A DNA stretch of 64,000 bases from Semisulcospira habei (lineage: Eukaryota > Mollusca > Gastropoda > Semisulcospiridae): assembly GCA_036245525.1 (NCBI GenBank), contig BTPG01000004.1:227731376-227795375 (forward strand), read 5' to 3'. The notes below the pieces were generated by a model, which saw nothing but the letters and a program-made list of their open reading frames with translations, ran no database searches and was not told the DNA's origin. Of the stretch, positions 54,230-62,468 are shown in pieces; within the stretch, counting starts at the first letter, position 1; each line of letters starts with the position of its first letter. The translations under genes were made by a program, and so were the position numbers.

Positions 54230-54509
54230 TTAATGTCGGGGTGGACGTTTGCACATAAAGTAGCGGTTAGTAATAGGAGAAGGCTTTCAAAGCCACATGC
54301 AGATTTTGGCCTTATGGGGTGTCTTGAGCATTAGAGAAGCTTATGTGTATGCCTGGGACACGCCGGGCAGAATTACTTACGTAGATATACCTACCTTATA
54401 GAATGCTGGTCAGTGTGTGCTTTGTGTTACTGGCTTATTCCAGTTTAGAATGGCACCCAAGTGATTAGAGACTATTGCATGCTTTGTGTGTTTGTTCTTT
54501 CTGTTATAG

Positions 54510-55076
54510 TCCAGACACCAGTCTGCAAGTGATCTCGCACAACACCAGAAAGGACACACAACTTCTCCATCGTATCTTGTCATCAAAGACGCCGTCCAAG
54601 AAATCACATCAGGTCTGGAGTCAGTGCGGGCTCTGTCTGCCCAGCAGATTTGGAGAAGACGACTCTTCCAGATTTTTATCCATAAAACATTTGAGTCATC
54701 AGACTTGCACGTGTCACACGATCTCAGGATATCATCTGACTCCGAGTCTGATGTCTGCTTGAAGTTATGTGACATTTCAAAGTCAGACGATGCGAAGGCC
54801 ATGGAGATGTTAGAGTGTGCACGGATTCACTTGCAAACTTCAGACGATGCGAAGGCCGTGGAGATGTTAGAGTCTGCACAGATTCACGTGCAAACTTCAG
54901 ACGATGCGAAGGCCATGGAGATGTTAGAGTCTGCACAAATTCACTTGCAAACGTCAGTTCAGAAACTGTCAAAAGAGAACAAATTTAAATTTGTGTGCTG
55001 TCCGCTGCCACAGCTGCACCCATTCTTTCTCTTCGATCTCATGAAGGACATGGACTGGGGCGAATATTTTGGAGAG
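54510..55076 (+). CDS. Candidate host exon with three 19-residue repeats
   Basis: 567 bp, open throughout, phase 0 at both ends, bounded by a pyrimidine-rich acceptor (ttctgttatag) and a donor gtacgt. The translation has no recognised domain. It contains a polar N-terminal half, then three tandem 57-bp units (54,783-54,953) encoding SDDAKAMEMLESAQIHLQT with few changes, a TPR-like or coiled-coil helical repeat, then KENKFKFVCCPLPQLHPFF. It does not resemble any transposon protein in the window, so a host gene is the simplest view. Neighbouring exons are not found; an expressed repeat or pseudogene is possible. Confidence 0.5.
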
Positions 55077-55171
55077 GTACGTTGCATAATTGTTTTATTT
55101 TACTTTTTCAGCCTTGACACATGGTTGTGTAATATAGTAAGAGGAGTGCTGGATTAATGTGATCAGCACCT

Positions 55172-55235
55172 TGTTACGATTGTGGTTGTGTTATCCTGTG
55201 AGAGCGTGCGTGTGTTGATCCTAGGTAACGATCCT
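55172..55235 (+). mobile_element. LTR-start-like sequence related to 17,654
   Basis: tgttacgattgtggttgtgtt...ctgtgagagcgtgcgtgtgt resembles the Ty3/gypsy LTR start at 17,654. No coding region beside it, so a solo LTR fragment; the right end is unclear. Confidence 0.5.
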
Positions 55236-56185
55236 TTTTTTTTTTTTGAGCTATCAGTATCACGGTTACGATTCACGTGCCTGTTTAGTAAGATTTTCTT
55301 TTATTCGTGAGTAGAGCCGATTTCGTTTTGTCAAGTTTAGTCCAGAACGTTCTAGAAAGGTCGCATTAGAGAGATAATATAGGGGGCTCCTGAGAATCCA
55401 AATTTATTTATGCTGCATTAAACACAAACATTGCGGCATTTTGACAATGTCCCCCCCCCCCCCCCCCCCCCCCCATTGACTACGCGACCGCTACCCCATC
55501 TTTAATTTACCCCAGTGATTTCAAATAAACGCAAGTTTGTCAATGCGGCGTAAATAAATGTGGTTCTTTTGGAAAATAGATTGTTTAATCTCTATAAGCA
55601 TCCCCCACTGCACCCGAGCTAAACAGTATATCAACGATGTATGCGTGTACATTCAAGAATGCGTAGTTTATTGATCACGGCGGCTAGCCGCCTAGCCTAA
55701 GCCCGATGTGCCATGCGTTGTGGAAATTCCAGATAACGGCGATCGCACACACACACGCGCGCTCTTACACCAGTTAAAAATCAATGATATACACACTGAC
55801 TAGGTCTATTTTCTCAATTAAAATAACGCGGCAACCAAATCTGCTTAATAAATAGTCTTATACACATACACTTTGTCAATTTTACACACAGACACAGCAC
55901 AGGCAAAAGAACATGAAGCAATTACTTCCCTTTGAAATCATAATTTATGCCTGCTTTCGCTTTCGTGGCTCATTACTGAGAAATGATACAAAATTACTAT
56001 CATTTCTAATTAAAAACACTGCATCAACCCACTAAAACAACACTAATTTGACTAATAATAATGTTTTTAGCCCCGGCCCGGCTCAATCCACTGTATTATT
56101 AGCCCGGTAAACACGCTACATACCTGTAAAAATCGATGATCTAGTTCCGGTATTGCACCACTATCGATTATAGTTATAAGTTCCC
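55236..56185. other. Non-coding with poly-C tract
   Basis: Poly-C at 55,451-55,474; otherwise AT-rich. No gene seen. Confidence 0.4.
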
Positions 56186-56189
56186 AGAA

Positions 56190-56400
56190 TAACTGCCTCT
56201 CTCGGCCACCGCGGTGGCCGGGTGGATTTCGCTCGCATGTCATACACCTAAGAGAAAATCTGGCACAATTTATTCTTACGTGTGTGATATGGGATCGAGT
56301 CTCCTCTGGGCCTCAAATTCTTTCGTTTCGTAAATAACTCGTCTTTGAGGCCCCCATCTGGGGAGTGACGAAACCCTAATAATTAGGCCAAAAATAAGTC
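56190..56400 (+). mobile_element. Possible tRNA-like SINE head
   Basis: A-box-like tggccgggtgg (~56,215-56,225) and B-box-like gggatcgagtctc (~56,291) with about 65-70 bp between. Weak; no tail identified. Confidence 0.35.
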
Positions 56401-56509
56401 CGGACAAAAATAAATAATTAGCTGTAGGACCTACAGTAAACAAATTACTAGGCCGGCAAATAAATAAAATAAATTGTGCGCACGGGTAAAAAAGGGGGGA
56501 AAGAGGGGA

Positions 56510-56590
56510 ATAAGGGGGTGGGGGGGGGGGGGAAGGGGAAGGGAAAGGGGGGTAAGGGGTGGGGTGGGGTGTGTGTGTGTGTGTGTCTGT
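56510..56590. repeat. G-rich and GT tract
   Basis: Poly-G/GGGA sequence followed by (GT)n. Confidence 0.85.
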
Positions 56591-56632
56591 CCGTCCTTCC
56601 TACCCTTGTCCTGTCTGGGCGACGGACGCTAT

Positions 56633-56704
56633 ATCCAATTCCCAATGCCTCTTCAAGAGGGGCATGTGTGACCCTCTCTTGAAAAGGCAAATTGGGAATT
56701 GGAT
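56633..56704. repeat. ~30-bp imperfect palindrome
   Basis: atccaattcccaatgcctct... pairs with ...aggcaaattgggaattggat across a ~10-nt loop, with small bulges. Confidence 0.85.
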
Positions 56705-57129
56705 TAAACAGACGGGACTTTTGTTAAAAAGTTTATTTTAATAACCCACTGCTCATCAGCTTTAATCTGTGGCACGCTAAGAAAAGCAAGGCAAAATTAT
56801 TGCTAATTCTGATTCTGTTTACAAAAGACGGTAACTATCTCATGCGATCATGGTAACTGAATGAACAGAAAGTAAAAGACTTCCATGAAACAAAGTATAA
56901 TTTTCACCCCCCCAAAATTCAAGTCTGAAGAAATCTATAAGATGCGGTTGAATATGGCACAGTAAGTGGAAGCAGAAGCAATTTACAAGGGTCTTAGCAA
57001 GCTGTGTACTCTCATGTGATCGTTGTATCCAGCGTATACAATGACGTAGCGTCTTAAAAACGAAACTAAGTGCGTGGTGGCTAATCGAGTATACAGTCGT
57101 TGCGTGTCGCGTGACATACAACCGGTGAA

Positions 57130-57363
57130 GTGTGAGTGCATTTGTCTGTGGATATCTGCCTTGTTTGTCTGTCTTTGTCTGTGTATGTCTGTGTGCGTAT
57201 ATGCGTGCATGTGCGTGTGTGTTTGTCTTTGTCTCTGTGTGTGTGCGTGCATTGTATTTGTTTGTCTGTGCGTGAGTGCGTGTGCATGATTATGCGTGCA
57301 TGCGTGCGTGCGTGTGCGTGCGTGCGTGTGTGATTATGCATGTCGGAATGCGCCTGCCTGTAA

Positions 57364-57394
<31 letters not shown>

Positions 57395-57600
57395 AAATCC
57401 CGTAAATCGGGGGACACACACAGGTTATACACCCACAAACCGGGAATTCCAGTAAACGGGGGACGTCCCCGGTTTGTATGGTTAGTGTGTGTGTGTGTGT
57501 GAGTGAGAGTGCGAGTGTGTGTGCGAGTGAATATGTGTGTGTGTGCGTCTGTGTTTGCGTGCGTGTGTTTGTGTGCGTGCGTGAATATGTGTGTTAGAGA
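57130..57600. repeat. GT-rich microsatellite region
   Basis: Long GT/GC-GT purine-pyrimidine alternation with pure (GT)n at 57,365-57,391 and 57,485-57,502. Frames read through it are artefacts. Confidence 0.85.
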
Positions 57601-57692
57601 TATAAGAAATGACATTCCAAGAACATTTTTTTTTCCATTGCCTCTGTGCCAATACCCCCCCCCCAAAAAAAAAAAACATAGTTATTTAAATA

Positions 57693-57703
57693 ATAACCAT
57701 ACA

Positions 57704-57752
<49 letters not shown>
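57693..57752. repeat. (CA)n microsatellite
   Basis: About 28 CA units then poly-A; it marks the edge before the right viral cluster. Confidence 0.95.
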
Positions 57753-57757
<5 letters not shown>

Positions 57758-57895
57758 AAAAAACATTGCTATATGCACTTGATAACAAATTATTTAAGTT
57801 ACCTGCAGATACTTGTTAACAAATTTTCCAAAGTCAATTATAACTGACAAATAACTTTACAGGTAACCTTTTAAGAACCTATAATTAGTTATTAA

Positions 57896-57961
57896 GTGAC
57901 TTAAGTCAAGAACTTATAAGAACTTAAACATAACAAAATGTAAGTTCTTGACTCAAGTCAC
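57896..57961. terminator. 21-bp inverted repeat downstream of the right viral cluster
   Basis: gtgacttaagtcaagaactta (57,896-57,916) pairs with 57,941-57,961, 20 of 21 matching, 24-nt loop. Further aagtcac copies follow. It lies ~65 bp past the last viral stop on the minus strand; a terminator or element-end structure are both possible. Confidence 0.5.
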
Positions 57962-58026
57962 AACTTAAGTCACAACTTACTCAGACAGATTTGTCAAGAT
58001 ACAAGGACAATGAAAAAAACTTTTTT

Positions 58027-58110
58027 TTAGTAATAGTCAGGTGGTGGTGGTGGTGCTGATGGGGTTAAATAGTTAGGTGGCATGTCATTTTTCTGTGAAG
58101 TGTATGTCAT
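58027..58110 (-). CDS. 27-aa micro-ORF with late-domain motifs (PPxY, PSAP)
   Basis: Minus-strand ATG at 58,110, stop at 58,027-58,029. The peptide contains PPNY, then TPSAP, then a run of prolines ending PPDY, so two PPxY motifs and one PSAP sit in ~17 residues. PPxY binds WW-domain (NEDD4-type) ligases and P(S/T)AP binds TSG101 in known enveloped viruses and adenoviruses (established knowledge). Here any role in virion traffic or release is inference. It lies 26 bp downstream of the 231-aa gene on the same strand, in line with the cluster's usual spacing. The alternative is a chance proline-rich frame. Confidence 0.55.
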   Translation of the reverse strand: MTYTSQKNDMPPNYLTPSAPPPPPDYY

Positions 58111-58136
58111 TAATAAACGATTACCAAATCTTATTT

Positions 58137-58832
58137 TTATTTGTTTAAAAGATTGTGTAGTTTTTCTGTGGTTTCCTGAACACCGATCTGTTTTCCCATC
58201 TCTAAAAAACTGGCCTTAAGTTCTTCAACATTTACGGGAGATTGACTACGCATTTTATTTTGTATTTCAGACTTCTGTTTCTTGTAATTATTTAAATCAT
58301 CCTGGACTCTCTTAAATTCCTCGTCATCAATAAAATTATCGTTCAATGCCTTACTGATAATAAGTTTCATACTGCTCAGCTTTGCACCAGCAAGCGTACT
58401 CAATGCTTCATGTTTCTGTAATTTCGTGTGAAACCTCTTGTTCAAGGCCTCCAAACCAAAGCAAGCCAGACATGTAGCAACGCTAACACCCTCAACTGCT
58501 ATTCCAGCCAAACTCCCAATTCCTGTGGCGAACAGAACAATACCCCCTACAGAACATGAAGCTGAAACTGCACCAATAGCCATAGAAGTGTTTTGAACAG
58601 AATTAAATACTGACTTATACCTCCTTTTGCACCGTGAGTACTTAGCCTCTTCACTTTCCAAATATTTCAAAGCTTCTGTAATATTATTTAATCTGAATGC
58701 ATCTGCCTGTAACGTTTTATCTGAAGCAATTGGCACAGCTGTCACCTGTGGATCAGGCGCAAGCGTTGTTTTAGTCATCTCATTTGTTTCAGTTGGATCA
58801 AGCTTTGGTAGTTGCGGATAGAAGTTTACCAT
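58137..58832 (-). CDS. Polinton membrane protein, 231 aa
   Basis: Unknown function. The N-terminal ~45 residues are polar (KLDPTETNEMTKTT), then a helical basic segment ESEEAKYSRCKRRYKSVF. A long hydrophobic Gly/Ala-rich hairpin follows (about 84-130, GAVSASCSVGGIVLFATG and GIAVEGVSVATCLACF), then a charged C-terminal coiled-coil half (DDEEFKRVQDDLNNYKKQ). Proteins with this layout recur beside capsid genes of invertebrate Polintons as I remember them; no name is assigned. ATAAAAAAAA precedes the ATG. Confidence 0.75.
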   Translation of the reverse strand: MVNFYPQLPKLDPTETNEMTKTTLAPDPQVTAVPIASDKTLQADAFRLNNITEALKYLESEEAKYSRCKRRYKSVFNSVQNTSMAIGAVSASCSVGGIVLFATGIGSLAGIAVEGVSVATCLACFGLEALNKRFHTKLQKHEALSTLAGAKLSSMKLIISKALNDNFIDDEEFKRVQDDLNNYKKQKSEIQNKMRSQSPVNVEELKASFLEMGKQIGVQETTEKLHNLLNK

Positions 58833-58862
58833 TTTTTTTTATTCACAAATATTTTTTTTTAT

Positions 58863-59738
58863 TTAATCAGCAATTACATTTTGCAACTCTTCAAAAGTAT
58901 ACAATTTGTTAGCATAATAAAATGCAACAAGATCAATGTGTTCAAGGTTTATGTAAGTTAGACGAACAAAAGTTGTTTTGTCGACCACCACCTTGACAGC
59001 TGGAACACTGCTCGAAACATTAATAACATCATTATTTTTTGTAATAGCAATAAAGACCTTTGTTGATTCTGATACTGTGTCATTCCATGTAAGTTTAATT
59101 CCTTGTGCAATTTGAGCCTCTTTAGCAGTAGTTACTGATCTCATGATAATTTCAAATACTATTGTCGCTTCTCTTGCGATGGGAAAGTTTATTGGTGCAA
59201 ACACGACCTTCGCATCAGACCTACCCTTCCTATGTGTAAGAAGATATCTCCGTCTCTCATAATTTTCAACTTTCAGTTTTTCTCTGCTATTGTCGTCTGG
59301 GGCAAAGCTTGGAACAAGACTTACAATAAGCGGCCCCGAGTTAACAACCTTCCTAAACACTAAGGCACCTTCGTCATCAGTGTATACATAAGGACTAATA
59401 AATTCAATCTTTATGTCCCAGTCAATTGTTGGAGGTGGTGCAGGCACAGGTGAAACAACCCACTTACTACCCACATGTATTAAGTTGTAGGGCGAATTAT
59501 TTACAGGTGAAGTAGGTACAGTAACATCACGCAGCTGACCAAGTTTAGGAATCTGTTTTTCACCGTCTTTCATGTCAACAATTACTTTCCTCTTGTACAT
59601 GCCATTTAAATCAAGTTCAAAACCATATATTTCTCCAATTTCTCCTTCCTTCTCAAAATCCTGTACGTCTGCCAAATCTTTCAACTCTGTTACTGGACAT
59701 GCAACTGGTATGATTCTCGGCTTTGGACCACCACTCAT
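58863..59738 (-). CDS. Uncharacterised Polinton protein, 291 aa
   Basis: No family recognised. The N-terminus is MSGGPKPRIIPVACPV; a proline-rich stretch VSPVPAPPPTIDW is near residue 100; the C-terminal half is rich in beta-type hydrophobic/Thr/Val stretches, suggesting a beta-sandwich fold (inference). No membrane segment. It lies between the 231-aa gene (30 bp gap) and the minor-capsid-like gene (21 bp gap), all on minus, so a structural protein is plausible. Start preceded by TTTATAAAAA. Intact. Confidence 0.75.
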   Translation of the reverse strand: MSGGPKPRIIPVACPVTELKDLADVQDFEKEGEIGEIYGFELDLNGMYKRKVIVDMKDGEKQIPKLGQLRDVTVPTSPVNNSPYNLIHVGSKWVVSPVPAPPPTIDWDIKIEFISPYVYTDDEGALVFRKVVNSGPLIVSLVPSFAPDDNSREKLKVENYERRRYLLTHRKGRSDAKVVFAPINFPIAREATIVFEIIMRSVTTAKEAQIAQGIKLTWNDTVSESTKVFIAITKNNDVINVSSSVPAVKVVVDKTTFVRLTYINLEHIDLVAFYYANKLYTFEELQNVIAD

Positions 59739-59759
59739 TTTTTATAAACAAAAATAAAA

Positions 59760-60387
59760 TTATTTAATTTCCAACACAACACTAAAATCATGCATAACAA
59801 CTGGTTTGTCATCCTGATTAGTTACAGATATACTCAGTGACTCAAAGAAACTAGAACCTAATTTCTTAAACTGCAAATTAGGAAATCTAACAACTACACT
59901 TTCACAATAAGGAGCAGTTCCAGCTGGCACACATCTCAACAAAGTTGAAGGCTTTCCATTGTGTACATTTTCAGTAGTGTTTAGTTCTTTCAAATAAACA
60001 TTAAATACTGTGTGTACTGCCAAATAAACAGGGCGTTTACCAGTTATTTTAAGTTTTTTGATCTTCATTGTTATAATACCAAACATATCTTCACCTAAAT
60101 CATCTGTTCTATACCAATCTTCGTCAATATAAAATTAAAGTTGCTTTAATTTTAAAATTACTTTGAAACCATTCAGCTATAGTACAAAAGTCATAATACC
60201 CGGGTGGTAAAGCTTCAGTCTTACCATCTAAATTTACTTTATTATATATATCATCTTCTACATTAAACCATTTTACTGTATAGAACATTTCATGGATAGC
60301 AACAGCCTTGCTACCATCTCGATTATCAATCCCATTAGTTAACCACACTGGTTTGCTTGTGTCAAGATTTGTTAAGGTAATAAACAT
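59760..60387 (-). pseudogene. Minor capsid (penton-like) gene with one-base frameshift
   Basis: Two minus-strand frames cover one gene. 60,387-60,124 gives MFITLTNLDTSKPVW ... LPPGYYDFCTIAEWF, and 60,086-59,760 (open upstream to about 60,133) gives the C-terminal part ending SISVTNQDDKPVVMH...VVLEIK. The PPGYY and final beta-strand pattern fit the single-jelly-roll minor capsid proteins of Polintons. The full span is 628 bp, one more than a multiple of three, and the frames switch in the T-rich stretch near 60,130-60,145, so a single-base lesion or consensus error splits it. Divergent from the next gene (25 bp between starts). Confidence 0.6.
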
Positions 60388-60837
60388 TTTTATTATCTCA
60401 TATAAAAAAAGGATGGAATTTAAATCACCAACCATTACCACAACAAACGCATTTCAATTTAATGTGGATGCCAAATATAATGTTGCACCTACTTATGAAC
60501 AGAAAATAATTCAATTAAATCAGCTTGATATTGCTGTATCAGAACAAGATCTATTCCAAGTCAAAGTACCGAATCCGTTTGACCATTACCTAAACCCTCC
60601 AATAACAGATGACTCAACTGCAAGAAAGTGGTCTTCAAGTCCACTACAGATGTTTCAAAACCAACTCAACTTTGCAATACTATGCTCAACTACAGGCTAT
60701 GGTGTTTCATTCACAGATCATTTGAATCACTCAAACAAACTGATTAGATCTGTGTATCGTTTCCACACTTACTACCAGCTTAGACGTATACTGTCAGAAC
60801 TGCATACCCCACTGCCCACTGAATCCAGTTTCAACAG

Positions 60838-61264
60838 ACCCCACCCGGGTCTGCCTTGGGGGACTTGGGTGGAGTTAGGTATTTTTTAGTTCCCAGGGTC
60901 ACCCTGGTCAGCCCCACAGGGTGGGTTTTTCTCTCTATTCTGGGGCATGTGTTTCTGTCTACCCTTTGTCGATTCACCTGTATTTGCCTTTTTAAAACTC
61001 TCCCTACTGTCTGCACTGCCTGTAGCTCTTGATATTGGATGTGTGTTGCTAAATGGTCTTAGCATTATTTAGGCCCCATGTGTTAGATTTATTTAACGTA
61101 TTTGACCGGCTGGCGACATACATTCAATGTTCTGGGTTTTTTTTTTTTTTTTTTTTTTTGTGTTTTTTTTTTTTTTTTTTTTTTTTTCACAAGCAGTGCA
61201 GGCACGTCCTGAGAAAGCCTTGTTGCTGTCGGGACGTTAAGCAATGTACAATCAATCAATCAAA
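60838..61264 (+). mobile_element. SIR1 in a viral gene, first insertion
   Basis: Sense SIR1 with an expanded T-rich tract (61,135-61,187). 12-bp duplication cagtttcaacag at 60,826-60,837 and 61,265-61,276. Confidence 0.95.
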
Positions 61265-61907
61265 CAGTTTCAACAGGTATAACAATCCCATGGATATGAA
61301 AGCATTTGAACGCATCTGTAATGAATTTAACATCAGTACAAAGTATGATTTCACACAAAAACTTGATGATCACAAAGGCATGGGTACATTGTATTATGCT
61401 TTGAGTCACAGACAATACCCTCAAGATTATTACCCTGGTTACACTTCATTCTCATCAAAATCACAAGTCTGGTTAGGATCAATAGAGCAGAAACAGTCTA
61501 ACGCCTGGACCACATTTATTTTAGATAAATCTGACGGGTTTACTCAAGCAGGAGTCGAGCGCGTCAATGAGTCTATCAGAACATATGTCTGGTGTTTACT
61601 AGGAGCACAATCACTAACAAAATCAAACATTTTGAATGGAAGTGGTAAATTTGAAGCACAAAAACAGTTTCTTGCAAATCTTGAAGATTCAATTAATTCA
61701 ACAGTTGATCTCCCATCTAGCATACAACGCTACCAAGACGTACTCAGATATGCCAGATCAAAAGTTGACTTTGTAGTTGGCATCGGGTTATACATGTTAC
61801 CATCTGATCTTCAACTCCAAATGGGAACAATAACAAATTATAATAATGAAATCATTGTTGCAGGTGTTGGTCAGAAATTAGGTCTCAATCAATCTGTAAA
61901 CTTGGGG

Positions 61908-62284
61908 ACCCCACCCGGGTCTGCCCTGGGGGACTTGGGTGGGGTTAGGTATTTTTTAGTTCCCAGGGTCACCCTGGTCAGCCCCACAGGGTGGGTTTTT
62001 CTCTCTATTCTGGGGCATGTGTTTCTGTCTACCCTTTGTCCATTCACCTGTATTTGCCCTTTTAAAACTCTCCCTACTGTCTGCACTGCCTGTAGCTCTT
62101 GATATTGGATGTGTGTTGCTAAATGGTCTTAGCTTTATTTAGCCCCATGTGTTAGGTTTATTTAATGTATTTGACCGGCTGGCGACATACATTCAATGTT
62201 CTGTTTTTTTTTTTTTTCACAAGCAGTGCAGGCACGTCCTGAGAAAGCCTTGTTGCTGTCGGGACGTTAAGCAATGTACAATCA
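61908..62284 (+). mobile_element. SIR1 in a viral gene, second insertion
   Basis: Sense SIR1; 13-bp duplication tgtaaacttgggg at 61,895-61,907 and 62,285-62,297. The tail has only one atca unit. Confidence 0.95.
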
Positions 62285-62468
62285 TGTAAACTTGGGGGCC
62301 ACAACCACACACGTACAGCCGTTAAAATCATTACAGATGGTAACACCCCCAACCCCGGCCCTGGCCCCAACACCGGCACTCATACAAGCGGTAACCCCTA
62401 CACCAACCCCGGACACACATGAGTCAGAAAGAACTGCATTGGTAATAGGCCTCACTGGATTAGGAGTA

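Noticed and set aside
57070..57850. Several open frames rich in Cys/Val or His/Thr through the GT/CA region
   Set aside because: They are translations of dinucleotide repeats in both strands and have no domain or start context.
3633..58020. Shared terminal inverted repeat between the left and right viral clusters
   Set aside because: Comparing 3.63-3.96 kb with the reverse complement of 57.76-58.02 kb by eye shows no convincing match.
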